DNA from: Devosia sp. 66-22
Lineage (GTDB): Bacteria > Pseudomonadota > Alphaproteobacteria > Rhizobiales > Devosiaceae
DNA length: 64,000 bases
Direction: 5' to 3'
Assembly (NCBI GenBank): GCA_001899065.1
Contig: MKUZ01000009.1
Coordinates: 124,001 to 188,000, forward strand
Under the pieces are notes generated by a model, which worked only from the letters and a program-made list of their open reading frames with translations, did not search any database and was not told the origin of the DNA. The position numbers and the translations under genes are program-made. Positions 38,369-46,465 of this stretch are shown piece by piece. Each line of letters starts with the position of its first letter. The stretch's first letter is position 1.

Positions 38369-40471
38369 TTGTCGCGTCCCCCTGCCCTCGATCCGCTGTT
38401 CCGTTCGCTGCGCTCCATCAAGGGCGTGGGGCCGCAGCTCGGCGCGCTGCTCAACCGCTTCTTCGGCGGCGAGGGCGACACGATCGCGCTCGACCTGCTG
38501 ATGCACATGCCTACCGGCCTCGTCGACCGCCGCCGCATGGTCGGCATCGCCATGGCGCCGCCGGGCCACACGTCGACCCTGCGTCTCCACATCGACCGCC
38601 ACATCGCCCCGCCGCGCGGCCGTGCCAGCCAGCCGCACCGCGTCTTCGCGCACGACCAGACCGGGGAGATCCTGCTCGTCTACTTCCGCGCGCAGGGCAA
38701 CTGGATCGAAAAGCTCCTGCCGGTGGGCGAGGAGCGCTTCGTGTCCGGCACTGTGGGCATCTTCAACGGCGTCAAGCAGATCACCCATCCGGACTATGTC
38801 GTCGACGTCGCCGACTTCGAGACCATGCCATTGGTCGAGCCGGTCTATCCCCTCACCCACGGCCTCACCACCAAGGCGCTGACCAAGCTCGTCCGCGCGA
38901 CCGTCGAGACGCTGCCCGAACTGCCCGAATGGATCGTGCCCGAGCGCCTCGAGCAGTTTCCCTGGCCGACCTTTCGCGAGGCGATGACCAAGGTGCACGT
39001 GCCTAAGGAGCCGTCCGACAGCGAGCTCTGGGGCGCAGCGCGGATGCGCCTCGCCTATGACGAATATCTCGCCGGCCAGCTCGCGCTCCTGATCGTGCGC
39101 TCGACCCTCGTGGCCGCCAAGGGCATCTCGCGCAGCTTCACCGGCGAGATTACCGGGCGAGTGGAGAGCGCCCTACCGTTCGAGCTCACCGACAGCCAGC
39201 AGCTTGCCATAACCATCATCCGGGAGGACCTCGCCAAGCCGACGCGCATGTCGCGCCTGCTGCAAGGCGATGTTGGCGCCGGCAAGACCGTCGTCGCGCT
39301 GATGGCCATGGCGGCCGTGGCGGAAGGCGGCGCGCAGTCGGCGCTGATGGCGCCCACCGAACTGCTCGCAGCGCAGCACCTGCGCACCATCCAGCCGCTC
39401 GCCGAGAAAGCCGGCCTCACGGTCGCCCTGCTCACCGGCAAACAGCCGGCGGCGGAGCGCCGCGCCGTGCTCGAGGGCATCGCGAGCGGCGCGGTTAACA
39501 TCGTGCTGGGCACCCATGCGCTGTTCCAGGGGGCCGTCGAGTTTGCCGATCTGGGCCTCGTCGTCGTCGACGAACAGCACCGCTTCGGCGTGTCGCAGCG
39601 CCTGGCGCTCACCGACAAGGGCCGGCATGCTGACCTCCTCGTGATGACCGCGACGCCGATCCCGCGCACGCTCGTGCTCACCCATTTCGGCGACATGGAT
39701 GTGAGCGTGCTGCGCGACAAGCCGCGCGGCCGGCAGCCGATCGACACCGCGGTGCTCTCGATCGGCGAATATGACCGCGTTATCGCGCGGCTCAGGGCGC
39801 GCATCGAGCAGGGCGCGCAGGCCTTCTGGGTCACGCCGCTGGTCGAGGAGAGCGAGGTGCTCGACGTCGTCTCGGCCGAGGATCGCTACGCCGCGCTCCG
39901 CGACGTATTCGGCGACCAGGTGGCCCTCGTCCATGGCCGTATGTCCGCCGCCGCCAAGCAGGAGGTGATGGATCGCTTCAAGGCCAACGAGGTCAAGATC
40001 CTCGTCGCCACCACCGTCATCGAAGTGGGCGTCGACGTTCCCAACGCCACCATCATGATCATCGAGCACGCCGAGCGCTTCGGCCTCGCCCAGCTCCATC
40101 AGCTCCGCGGCCGCGTCGGGCGCGGCGCGCAGCGCTCGGCCTGCCTGCTGCTCTACAAGGAGCCGCTGTCGGAAACCGCCAGGGCCCGGCTCGAGACAAT
40201 CCGCGACACCGAGGACGGCTTCGTCATCGCCGAGCGCGACCTTGATCTGCGCGGTCAGGGCGACCTGCTGGGCACCCGGCAGTCCGGCATGCCCGGCTAC
40301 CACCTCGCCGTGGCCGACGTGCACAAGCACCTGCTCGAGTACGCCCACAACGACGCCCGCTCGATCTGGCGCAGCAACCCCGGCCTCACCGGCCCGCACG
40401 GCGAAGCGCTTCGTGCCCTGCTCTACCTGTTCCGCAAGGACCTGGCGCTGCCGCTGATCCGGGCGGGGTGA
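38369..40471 (+). CDS. recG: ATP-dependent DNA helicase RecG
   Basis: RecG remodels stalled replication forks and branched DNA. The 700-residue protein starts at TTG 38369, three bases after brnA. The wedge/OB domain (residues ~1-250) includes LDPLFRSLRSIKGVGPQLGALL and FAHDQTGEILLVYF. Helicase motifs are Walker A LQGDVGAGKTVVALMAM near residue 300, the DEQH box VVDEQHRFGVSQR near 400, TATPIPRTL, ATTVIEVGVDVPNAT, and the RecG/Mfd TRG motif DLDLRGQGDLLGTRQSG. Length fits. The TTG start is the weakest point of the call, since brnA may have displaced the native upstream region. No better start is close. Confidence 0.95.
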   Translation: MSRPPALDPLFRSLRSIKGVGPQLGALLNRFFGGEGDTIALDLLMHMPTGLVDRRRMVGIAMAPPGHTSTLRLHIDRHIAPPRGRASQPHRVFAHDQTGEILLVYFRAQGNWIEKLLPVGEERFVSGTVGIFNGVKQITHPDYVVDVADFETMPLVEPVYPLTHGLTTKALTKLVRATVETLPELPEWIVPERLEQFPWPTFREAMTKVHVPKEPSDSELWGAARMRLAYDEYLAGQLALLIVRSTLVAAKGISRSFTGEITGRVESALPFELTDSQQLAITIIREDLAKPTRMSRLLQGDVGAGKTVVALMAMAAVAEGGAQSALMAPTELLAAQHLRTIQPLAEKAGLTVALLTGKQPAAERRAVLEGIASGAVNIVLGTHALFQGAVEFADLGLVVVDEQHRFGVSQRLALTDKGRHADLLVMTATPIPRTLVLTHFGDMDVSVLRDKPRGRQPIDTAVLSIGEYDRVIARLRARIEQGAQAFWVTPLVEESEVLDVVSAEDRYAALRDVFGDQVALVHGRMSAAAKQEVMDRFKANEVKILVATTVIEVGVDVPNATIMIIEHAERFGLAQLHQLRGRVGRGAQRSACLLLYKEPLSETARARLETIRDTEDGFVIAERDLDLRGQGDLLGTRQSGMPGYHLAVADVHKHLLEYAHNDARSIWRSNPGLTGPHGEALRALLYLFRKDLALPLIRAG

Positions 40472-40496
40472 CGTCGCATTCCCGGGGGTGCGCCCG

Positions 40497-41045
40497 CTAG
40501 TCCTCGACCATCGCCAACAGCTTCTCCACCGTCTGCCAGCTCCGGATGGTCATCGACTTGTAGGGCAGCGTTGCGACGATCTTGCCGAGCTTGCTCTTGG
40601 TGCGCTGCGCGCTGACCCGTTGGTGGTAGATCACGCCCTTGCCCGGCCAGAACGTGTCGACGCCGTGCCGCGGATCGAACGCCGTGACGGCCTGCCTCAG
40701 CGTCAGACCGCGCATCAGGAAGATCGCGTCCGAGTGGTAGGTGGCGGGCGTGTCGCCGAACCCCTTGGGCCGGCTCTCGACCATCGTCTTGAACGTCGCG
40801 CGCGGCAGCGCCAGCACGCGGATCAGCTCGCTGTCGAGCTTGAACAGGCGCGGCAGCGCCGCTTCGATCTCGGCCTCGATCGTCTTGGCGGCCTTCGTCG
40901 ACTCCGCGATCACATTGCCGCTGTTGATGTAGGTCGCGACGTTGGCGTAGCCGAGCTCGCTGAGGCCCTGCCTGAGCGCCGCCATCGAGAGGGTGTTCTT
41001 GCCGCCAACATTGATGCCGCGCAGGAGGATCACATACCTCGGCAC
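40497..41045 (-). CDS. DUF1697 domain-containing protein
   Basis: A 182-residue cytoplasmic protein of the uncharacterised DUF1697 family. The N-terminal signature is MPRYVILLRGINVGGKNTLSMAALRQGL, followed by TYINSGNVIAES, the conserved core. The C-terminal part has PATYHSDAIFLM and RTKSKLGKIVATLPYKSMTIRSWQTVEKL, also family-typical. The biological role is unknown. It is convergent with recG and 13 bases downstream of the sufA stop on the same strand, so it might be read through from the suf operon. Confidence 0.9.
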   Translation of the reverse strand: MPRYVILLRGINVGGKNTLSMAALRQGLSELGYANVATYINSGNVIAESTKAAKTIEAEIEAALPRLFKLDSELIRVLALPRATFKTMVESRPKGFGDTPATYHSDAIFLMRGLTLRQAVTAFDPRHGVDTFWPGKGVIYHQRVSAQRTKSKLGKIVATLPYKSMTIRSWQTVEKLLAMVED

Positions 41046-41058
41046 GGCGGTGGCTGCC

Positions 41059-41439
41059 TTACGCCGCGCCGCGTGCTTCGGCGAGCGCCTTGAGGTCGGC
41101 GGGCTTGAGCATCACGCTCTCGCCGCAGCCGCATTCGCCGGTCTGGTTGGGGTTCTTGAAGGTGAAGCCGGACTTGAGCATGTCTTCCTCGAAGTCCATC
41201 ACCGTGCCCAGCAGGAACAGCGTCGCCTTGGGCTCGATATAGACGTCGACGCCCTTGTCACTGATGTGGTCGTCGCCCGGAACCGGCGCCGCCAGATAGT
41301 CGAGCGTGTAGGACTGCCCGGCGCAACCGGCATTCTTGATGCCGACGCGCACGCCCACCACGGGCGTAGTGCTGTCGTCCATGATCTCGCGCACCCGCTC
41401 GGCGGCCGCGTCGGTGAGGCTCATGATCTTGAGGGGCAT
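41059..41439 (-). CDS. sufA: Iron-sulfur cluster assembly accessory protein SufA/IscA family
   Basis: An A-type carrier that receives Fe-S clusters from the SufBCD scaffold. ATG 41439, preceded by AAAGAAG, gives 126 residues. The three conserved cysteines are visible: one in GIKNAGCAGQSYTLDY and the C-terminal pair in GECGCGESV, the CxC/GCG signature. A small acidic loop lies between. An open extension to 41685 overlaps sufT and is rejected. A 92-base gap with an inverted repeat separates it from sufT, so it may have its own promoter besides read-through from the suf operon. Confidence 0.95.
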   Translation of the reverse strand: MPLKIMSLTDAAAERVREIMDDSTTPVVGVRVGIKNAGCAGQSYTLDYLAAPVPGDDHISDKGVDVYIEPKATLFLLGTVMDFEEDMLKSGFTFKNPNQTGECGCGESVMLKPADLKALAEARGAA

Positions 41440-41505
41440 CAGGCTTCTTTCGTTGCTCTGTCCGAGCGATCCGAAGGCGGCTCGCTCATCCAACCGCGCA
41501 GACTC

Positions 41506-41523
41506 TATCGTAAGTTGACGATA
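41506..41523. promoter_or_regulatory. Inverted repeat between sufT and sufA
   Basis: TATCGT and ACGATA, perfect 6-bp arms six bases apart, can be extended to nine bases each side with one mismatch. The repeat sits 67-84 bases upstream of the sufA start. It is A+T-rich against the surrounding sequence, so it may be an operator or promoter element for sufA. It does not obviously match an IscR or Irr site. Confidence 0.4.
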
Positions 41524-41531
41524 TAGTACGC

Positions 41532-41957
41532 CTACCACCAGTTCAGCGCAACCTGCGCTTCCTCGGACATGCGCGACTGGTCCCACGGCGGATCGTAGAC
41601 CATGTTGACGGTCACCCCCTGGATGCCCTCGACGCCCATCGCGGCATTTTCTACCCAGCCGGGCATTTCGCCGGCCACCGGGCAACCCGGAGCGGTCAGC
41701 GTCATGTCGATGGTGAGGTTGCGGTCGTCGTCGAGGTCGACCTTGTAGATCAGCCCCAACTCGTAGATGTCGACCGGGATTTCCGGGTCGTAAACGGTCT
41801 TCAGCGCACCGATCAGGTCGGTCGTGATCCGCGCTACCTCTTCGGGTGGCAGGCCGCCGCTCACATTGGGCACGATGCGATTGCCTTCGGTGCGCTCGGC
41901 CTCGGGGGTGCCAGCGGGCACGGAGTCGACTGCGATTTCAGCGGGTTCGTCGGTCAT
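41532..41957 (-). CDS. sufT: Fe-S cluster assembly protein SufT (MIP18/DUF59 family)
   Basis: SufT is an auxiliary factor for Fe-S protein maturation with a MIP18-like (DUF59) fold. The 141-residue protein has an acidic variable N-terminus, then ALKTVYDPEIPVDIYELGLIY, MTLTAPGCPVAGEMPGWVENA with the conserved Cys, and VNMVYDPPWDQSRMSEEAQ, all diagnostic. ATG 41957 overlaps the sufS stop (ATGA), so it is translated with the core operon. No motif is missing. Confidence 0.95.
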   Translation of the reverse strand: MTDEPAEIAVDSVPAGTPEAERTEGNRIVPNVSGGLPPEEVARITTDLIGALKTVYDPEIPVDIYELGLIYKVDLDDDRNLTIDMTLTAPGCPVAGEMPGWVENAAMGVEGIQGVTVNMVYDPPWDQSRMSEEAQVALNWW

Positions 41958-43174
41958 GCGAAGAATTCTCGTGCTTTTTCGATGCCGTCCACCAGGGCAT
42001 CGATGTCGTCCTTCCCGCTATATAGGGCGAGCGAGGCCCGGCAGGTAGAGGTGACGCCGAAGCGCTGCAGCAGCGGCATGGCGCAATGCGTGCCGGCACG
42101 GATGGCGATGCCGTAGCGGTCGAGGATCGTCGATACGTCGTGGGCGTGCGCGCCCTTGAGCTCGAACGAGAAGATCCCGCCCTTGCCCGGCGCATCGCCG
42201 ATCAGCCGCAGCGAATTGATGCGCTTGAGCCGATCCGCCGCATAGGCGGCCACGTCGCGCTCATGCGCCGCGATCTGGTCGCGTCCGATAGCTTCGATGT
42301 AATCGATGGCGGCGCCCAGCCCGATCGCCTGGACGATGGGCGGCGTGCCCGCCTCGAAGCGGTGCGGCGGCTCGTTATAGGTGACCGTATCGAGGCTCAC
42401 CGTATCGATCATCTCGCCGCCGCCCTGGTAGGGCTGCATCGCCGCCAGCAGGTCGTACTTCCCGTAAAGCACGCCGATGCCGGTAGGGCCGTAGAGCTTG
42501 TGGCCGGTGAAGACGTAGAAATCGGCGCCGAGCGCCTGGACGTCCACCGTCTCGTGCACGGCCCCCTGCGAGCCGTCGATCAGCACGGGGACGCCCCTGG
42601 CATGCGCGATCTCGATGATCCGCGCGATCGGGTTCACCGTGCCCAGCACGTTCGACATGTGCGTGACGGCGACCATCTTCGTCCGCGGCCCGATGGCGGC
42701 CTCGAACGCCTGCATGTCGAGCGCGCCGTCGTCGCCGACGTCGATCCACTTGAGCACGGCGCCCCTGCGCTCGCGGTGGAAGTGCCACGGCACGATGTTG
42801 GAATGGTGCTCCATGATCGTGAGGACGATCTCGTCGCCCTCCCCGATCCGTGGTCCGGCAAAGGACGACGCCACGAGGTTGATCGCTTCGGTCGCCGAGC
42901 GCGTGAAGATGATCTCCTCGGGCCGCGCGGCATTGAGAAAATGCTGCACCTTCCTGCGGCCGTTTTCATAGGCCTCGGTGGCGCGGTTGGCGAGCGTGTG
43001 GAGGCCGCGATGGACATTGGCGTAGGCGTGGCGGTGCGCCCAGTCCATCTTGTCAAGAACGGCGTTCGGCTTCTGCGCCGACGCGCCGCTGTCGAGATAG
43101 ACCAGCCGGTGTCCGAAGATCTTCTCTTCGAGGATCGGGAAGTCGCCGCGGATGGTGTCGAGGTTGAATGTCAC
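41954..43174 (-). CDS. sufS: Cysteine desulfurase SufS
   Basis: SufS is the group II PLP-dependent cysteine desulfurase that supplies sulfur as an enzyme persulfide. GTG 43174, overlapping the sufD stop as GTGA, gives 406 residues beginning MTFNLDTIRGDFPIL; a GTG at 43186 would add four residues. Landmarks are LDSGASAQKPNAVLD, the His-rich EHHSNIVPWHF, PLP lysine region YVFTGHKLYGPTGIGVLYG and the active-site Cys loop RAGTHCAMPLLQRFG near residue 360. It is coupled on both sides (sufD, sufT). The operon also encodes an NifS/IscS-type desulfurase at its head, a normal alphaproteobacterial arrangement. Confidence 0.96.
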   Translation of the reverse strand: MTFNLDTIRGDFPILEEKIFGHRLVYLDSGASAQKPNAVLDKMDWAHRHAYANVHRGLHTLANRATEAYENGRRKVQHFLNAARPEEIIFTRSATEAINLVASSFAGPRIGEGDEIVLTIMEHHSNIVPWHFHRERRGAVLKWIDVGDDGALDMQAFEAAIGPRTKMVAVTHMSNVLGTVNPIARIIEIAHARGVPVLIDGSQGAVHETVDVQALGADFYVFTGHKLYGPTGIGVLYGKYDLLAAMQPYQGGGEMIDTVSLDTVTYNEPPHRFEAGTPPIVQAIGLGAAIDYIEAIGRDQIAAHERDVAAYAADRLKRINSLRLIGDAPGKGGIFSFELKGAHAHDVSTILDRYGIAIRAGTHCAMPLLQRFGVTSTCRASLALYSGKDDIDALVDGIEKAREFFA

Positions 43175-44376
43175 GCCAGCAGCCACTTCTCCACGACGCC
43201 TTCGAGCGCTTCGTGCAGGGCTTCGTTCTCGATGGGGTCAAGCACCTCCTCGAGGAAGCCGCGCACCAGCATGCTCTCGGCCACGGCTTTGGGGATGCCG
43301 CGGCTCATCAGGTAGAACAGCGAGTCCTCATCGAGCGCGCCCACGGTCGAGCCGTGCCCGCACACCACGTCGTCGGCGAAGATCTCGAGCTCGGGCTTGC
43401 TGAGGATCTGCGCGTCGTCCGACAGCATCAGGCCCTGCATCATCAGCTTGGCGTCGGTCTTCTGCGCGTCGCGCTCGACGATGATCTTGCCCTGGAACGC
43501 GCCGACGGACCGGCCGCGCGCGATCTGCTTGTAGAGCGGCTTGCTCGAACACTTGGGCACCGCATGGCGCAGCTCCAGCGTAATGTCGGAGTGCTGCCCC
43601 TCGGTCACGAGGTTGAGCCCGGTGAAATCGCCATGCGCGCCCTCGCCCTCGAAGCGGGCATAGAGGTTGGTGCGGCTGAGCACCGAGCTCACATGGATGG
43701 TAATGGTCCTGATCCGGGCATTGGCCGCAACGTGATACTCGGCCACCGCGAAATTGGTAGCGCGGGCCGGCGACAAATCGAGCAGGATATGGGTGAGCTC
43801 GGCGCCCTTCCCCACCGCGACGTAGCTCGCATGGTTGGACAGGTGCGTCTCGTCGGTGCCCGAGAAGGTCTCGATCACCGTCGCCTTGCCGCCATCGGCG
43901 AGGAACACATGCACGCTGTCGTTCATGTGCGCTGCATCGCCCTCGGTGCGGCGGTCGATATGCAGCACCGTCGCCTGCTCGCCCGAGATCTCGAGCTTCA
44001 GCGTCTCGGCGGCGAGCGCCGCATTGAGCCGCACCAGCAGATCGTCGCGCTCGCTGAGCGCGCTGCCCTTGACCGTGGTCGCCACCACGCCCGCCGGCTC
44101 GTTGCCGTCGATGTCGGCGACGCCATTGGTCATCGGGATGCGGTGCGCACCAGGGATGCGCAGCGCCGGCTCGCTCATCGCTTTCTCGGCGCCGGCCAGC
44201 TCCGGCACGGCGCGCAGCAGCAGCTTCAAGTCCGTGTAGTGGTAGTTCTCGACCTTGCGCGTGGGCAGGCCGATCACGCTCAGCCGCTCCGCCGCGGCGG
44301 TCGCGCCGACGCTGCCCAGCTGTTCGATCAGCTTGGCCTCGGCGGGGCCAATTCTCACCGGAGTGTGGATGCTCAC
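43171..44376 (-). CDS. sufD: Fe-S cluster assembly protein SufD
   Basis: SufD pairs with SufB to form, with SufC, the SufBC2D scaffold. GTG 44376 overlaps the sufC stop (GTGA), giving 401 residues. Landmarks are GLPTRKVENYHYTDLKLLL near residue 40, the beta-helix core, and the C-terminal signature HGSTVGALDEDSLFYLMSRG, followed by VRGFLEEVLDPIENE. The conserved His of SufD in the HG(S/A)TVG motif, important for iron loading, is present. The longer open frame to 44625 is Arg-rich, lies inside sufC and is rejected. Confidence 0.95.
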   Translation of the reverse strand: MSIHTPVRIGPAEAKLIEQLGSVGATAAAERLSVIGLPTRKVENYHYTDLKLLLRAVPELAGAEKAMSEPALRIPGAHRIPMTNGVADIDGNEPAGVVATTVKGSALSERDDLLVRLNAALAAETLKLEISGEQATVLHIDRRTEGDAAHMNDSVHVFLADGGKATVIETFSGTDETHLSNHASYVAVGKGAELTHILLDLSPARATNFAVAEYHVAANARIRTITIHVSSVLSRTNLYARFEGEGAHGDFTGLNLVTEGQHSDITLELRHAVPKCSSKPLYKQIARGRSVGAFQGKIIVERDAQKTDAKLMMQGLMLSDDAQILSKPELEIFADDVVCGHGSTVGALDEDSLFYLMSRGIPKAVAESMLVRGFLEEVLDPIENEALHEALEGVVEKWLLA

Positions 44377-45134
44377 GCCGTCGCTCCGTCGAAGCCGGCG
44401 TAGCCCTTCGCCTCGAGCTGCAGCGCCAGATCCTTGTCGCCGCTCTCGACCACGCGGCCATCCGAGAACACATGCACCACGTCGGGCACGATGTGGTTGA
44501 GCAGGCGCTGGTAATGGGTGATGACGAGCATGGCGCGATCGGGGCCGCGCAGCGCGTTGACGCCGTCCGACACGACCTTCAGCGCGTCGATGTCGAGGCC
44601 GGAATCGGTCTCGTCGAGCACGCACATCTTGGGCTTGAGCAGCGCCATCTGCAGGATCTCGGCGCGCTTCTTCTCGCCGCCCGAGAAGCCCACATTGAGG
44701 GCGCGCTTGAGCATGTCCTGATCGATATGGAGGTCGCGGCCGGCATCCTTGACGGCGCGCATGAAGTCGGGCGTCGACAGCTCACCTTCGCCGCGCGCCT
44801 TACGCTGCGCGTTCATGGCCGCCTTGAGGAAGGTCATGGTGGCAACGCCCGGAATCTCGATGGGATACTGGAACGCGAGGAACAGGCCCGCCGCGGCGCG
44901 CTCGGAAGGCTCCATCTCGAGGATGTTGACGCCGTCGAGCAGCACTTCGCCCTCGGTCACCTCATAGTCTTCCTTGCCCGCGAGCACGTAGCTCAGCGTC
45001 GACTTGCCCGAGCCGTTGCGGCCCATCACGGCATGCACTTCGCCGGCCGGAACCACGAGGTTCACGCCCTTGAGGATTTCGCGCTCCTCGATCCGCGCGT
45101 GGAGGTTGCGGATTTCGAGCATAGGTCTTGTCAT
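44373..45134 (-). CDS. sufC: Fe-S cluster assembly ATPase SufC
   Basis: SufC is the ABC-type ATPase of the SufBC2D scaffold. The 253-residue protein has Walker A MGRNGSGKSTLSYVLAG near residue 40, the Q loop LAFQYPIEIPGV, ABC signature GFSGGEKKRAEILQM, Walker B CVLDETDSGLDIDAL and the switch His in MLVITHYQRLL, all intact. ATG 45134 overlaps the upstream cupin stop (ATGA). It is therefore separated from sufB by four extra small genes, instead of the usual direct sufB-sufC contact. Confidence 0.97.
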   Translation of the reverse strand: MTRPMLEIRNLHARIEEREILKGVNLVVPAGEVHAVMGRNGSGKSTLSYVLAGKEDYEVTEGEVLLDGVNILEMEPSERAAAGLFLAFQYPIEIPGVATMTFLKAAMNAQRKARGEGELSTPDFMRAVKDAGRDLHIDQDMLKRALNVGFSGGEKKRAEILQMALLKPKMCVLDETDSGLDIDALKVVSDGVNALRGPDRAMLVITHYQRLLNHIVPDVVHVFSDGRVVESGDKDLALQLEAKGYAGFDGATA

Positions 45135-45652
45135 TTCGTCTTGCCTTCTTCGGAACCTGGTTCGCCGTCCCAGTAGTCGACGCCCTGATGGTCGAGATGC
45201 TGGAGGTGGCGGATCGTGGACTTGTCGTAAGGATTGCGGCTCGAGCGGCTGAAGACGCCGAACTTGCCTGAATCCGGGTACTCGCAGACATCGGTGATCG
45301 ACATGGTCGAGATGGCGTAGTAGCGCAGCGGCACCGTGCCGGTATTGATGATCTGGTGCGCCGTCTCCTGCCCGCCCGCGGGCGCACCGAGCACGCTGCC
45401 AGCCCGGATCGGGTAGGTCTGCGCCCCGAACCGGTAGATGCCTTCGCCTTCGAGGACGATGAACATCTCATCCTCAACATGGTGGTTATGGAACGGGCAT
45501 CCAGATTTGCCGGGCGGCACTTCGGAATAGGAGATACCCAGGTCGCGCACGCCGATCATCGGTCCGAGCCGCGCATCGGCGCCGCCATAGAGCGTGCCGC
45601 GCTCCCAGCGCGCGAGCGTCAGATCGTTGATATTGACCACCGGTGACGTCAC
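45131..45652 (-). CDS. Cupin-domain protein B within the suf operon
   Basis: A 173-residue single-domain cupin, starting at GTG 45652 and coupled both to the membrane-protein gene (GTGA) and to sufC (ATGA). Cupin motif 1 is PFHNHHVEDEMFIVLEGEG (HxHH...E) and motif 2 is GAPAGGQETAHQIINTG with a fourth metal-ligand His, so a bound metal is expected. After the barrel come EYPDSGKFGVFS and a short tail with VDYWDGE. Both elements are repeated in cupin A two genes upstream, so the two are paralogues. Function unknown; a role tied to Fe-S assembly or iron handling is suggested only by position. Confidence 0.88.
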   Translation of the reverse strand: MTSPVVNINDLTLARWERGTLYGGADARLGPMIGVRDLGISYSEVPPGKSGCPFHNHHVEDEMFIVLEGEGIYRFGAQTYPIRAGSVLGAPAGGQETAHQIINTGTVPLRYYAISTMSITDVCEYPDSGKFGVFSRSSRNPYDKSTIRHLQHLDHQGVDYWDGEPGSEEGKTK

Positions 45653-45960
45653 GGCACACGCCCCGCCTTGTAGTCGTCGACCGTGTGGTTGTGGTCGCCG
45701 CGGCCCTGCGCGGTCGAGATCAGCCGCCATGCGCCATAAACGGCGCTGGCGATGAAGGCGATGCCGCCCACGGCATAGAGGGCGGGCAGCGACAGCCAGA
45801 AGCCGAGCAGCGTCAGGAGGACGGCAACGATGGCGCCGCCGGTCATCCAGGCGACGAACTGCCGGACGACTGCGTAGCCCTGCGCGTTGATCGGCGCCAT
45901 CGCATTGCGCGGATGGCCGACCGGGAACCGGCGCGCGAACCAGTATTCGGTCTCAGCCAT
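45649..45960 (-). CDS. Two-helix membrane protein between the suf cupins
   Basis: A 103-residue protein with two adjacent hydrophobic segments (about residues 38-58, VAWMTGGAIVAVLLTLLGFW, and 60-82, LYAVGGIAFIASAVYGAW). They form a hairpin with both ends probably cytoplasmic. The N-terminus is YWFARRFPVGHPRNAMAPIN and the C-terminus is basic/His-containing (GRGDHNHTVDDYKAGRVP). It overlaps cupin A by eight bases and cupin B by four, so it is translated as part of the same cassette. I do not recognise a named family. It may anchor a cupin or the Suf complex at the membrane (speculation). Confidence 0.75.
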   Translation of the reverse strand: MAETEYWFARRFPVGHPRNAMAPINAQGYAVVRQFVAWMTGGAIVAVLLTLLGFWLSLPALYAVGGIAFIASAVYGAWRLISTAQGRGDHNHTVDDYKAGRVP

Positions 45961-46465
45961 TGGATGTGCCCTCCATGTCCTCGCCGTCCCAATAGGTCGT
46001 CGGGGTTACCCTGCCCCGCACCTCGAACACCGACATCGGCTCGCGATCATTGCCTTGGGCAATAGCCACGCTGACCTGCCCGCTGTCGGGATATTCGACC
46101 AAATCCGCCCGGCCGTGATTGGCGAAGGCGATGTAGCGCAGCTCGCCTTTGCTCGTATTGATGATCTGGTGCGCCTCGCCGCCGGCCGGTGCGCCGATCA
46201 GATCGCCCGCCTTGACCGGCAGCCGCCGCTCGCCGACGCGATAGGTTCCCTCGCCGGCCAGCACGTAGAACAGTTCGTCATTGCCGTGGTGGCGATGATA
46301 CGGCCACGCGGTCTTGCCTGCCGGCACGATATGGAGCGTCGCTCCAATCTGCGTCGTCCCCAGCGCGCCATCGATATCGCCCAGCGCAGCCTCGAACCGC
46401 GGCCCGGAATGGAACGTCCGGGTCGGGATATCGGCAACGTTGAGGATGTCGCGGCGATTGGTCAT
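45953..46465 (-). CDS. Cupin-domain protein A within the suf operon
   Basis: A 170-residue cupin starting at ATG 46465, overlapping the zinc-ribbon gene (ATGA) upstream and the membrane-protein gene downstream. Motif 1 is YHRHHGNDELFYVLAGEG and motif 2 is GAPAGGEAHQIINTS, with all ligand positions kept (three His and one Glu). It shares with cupin B the segment EYPDSG and a C-terminal YWDGE, showing tandem duplication and divergence. The N-terminus (RRDILNVADIPTRTFHSGPR) differs from cupin B. Enzymatic or sensory role unknown. Confidence 0.88.
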   Translation of the reverse strand: MTNRRDILNVADIPTRTFHSGPRFEAALGDIDGALGTTQIGATLHIVPAGKTAWPYHRHHGNDELFYVLAGEGTYRVGERRLPVKAGDLIGAPAGGEAHQIINTSKGELRYIAFANHGRADLVEYPDSGQVSVAIAQGNDREPMSVFEVRGRVTPTTYWDGEDMEGTSNG

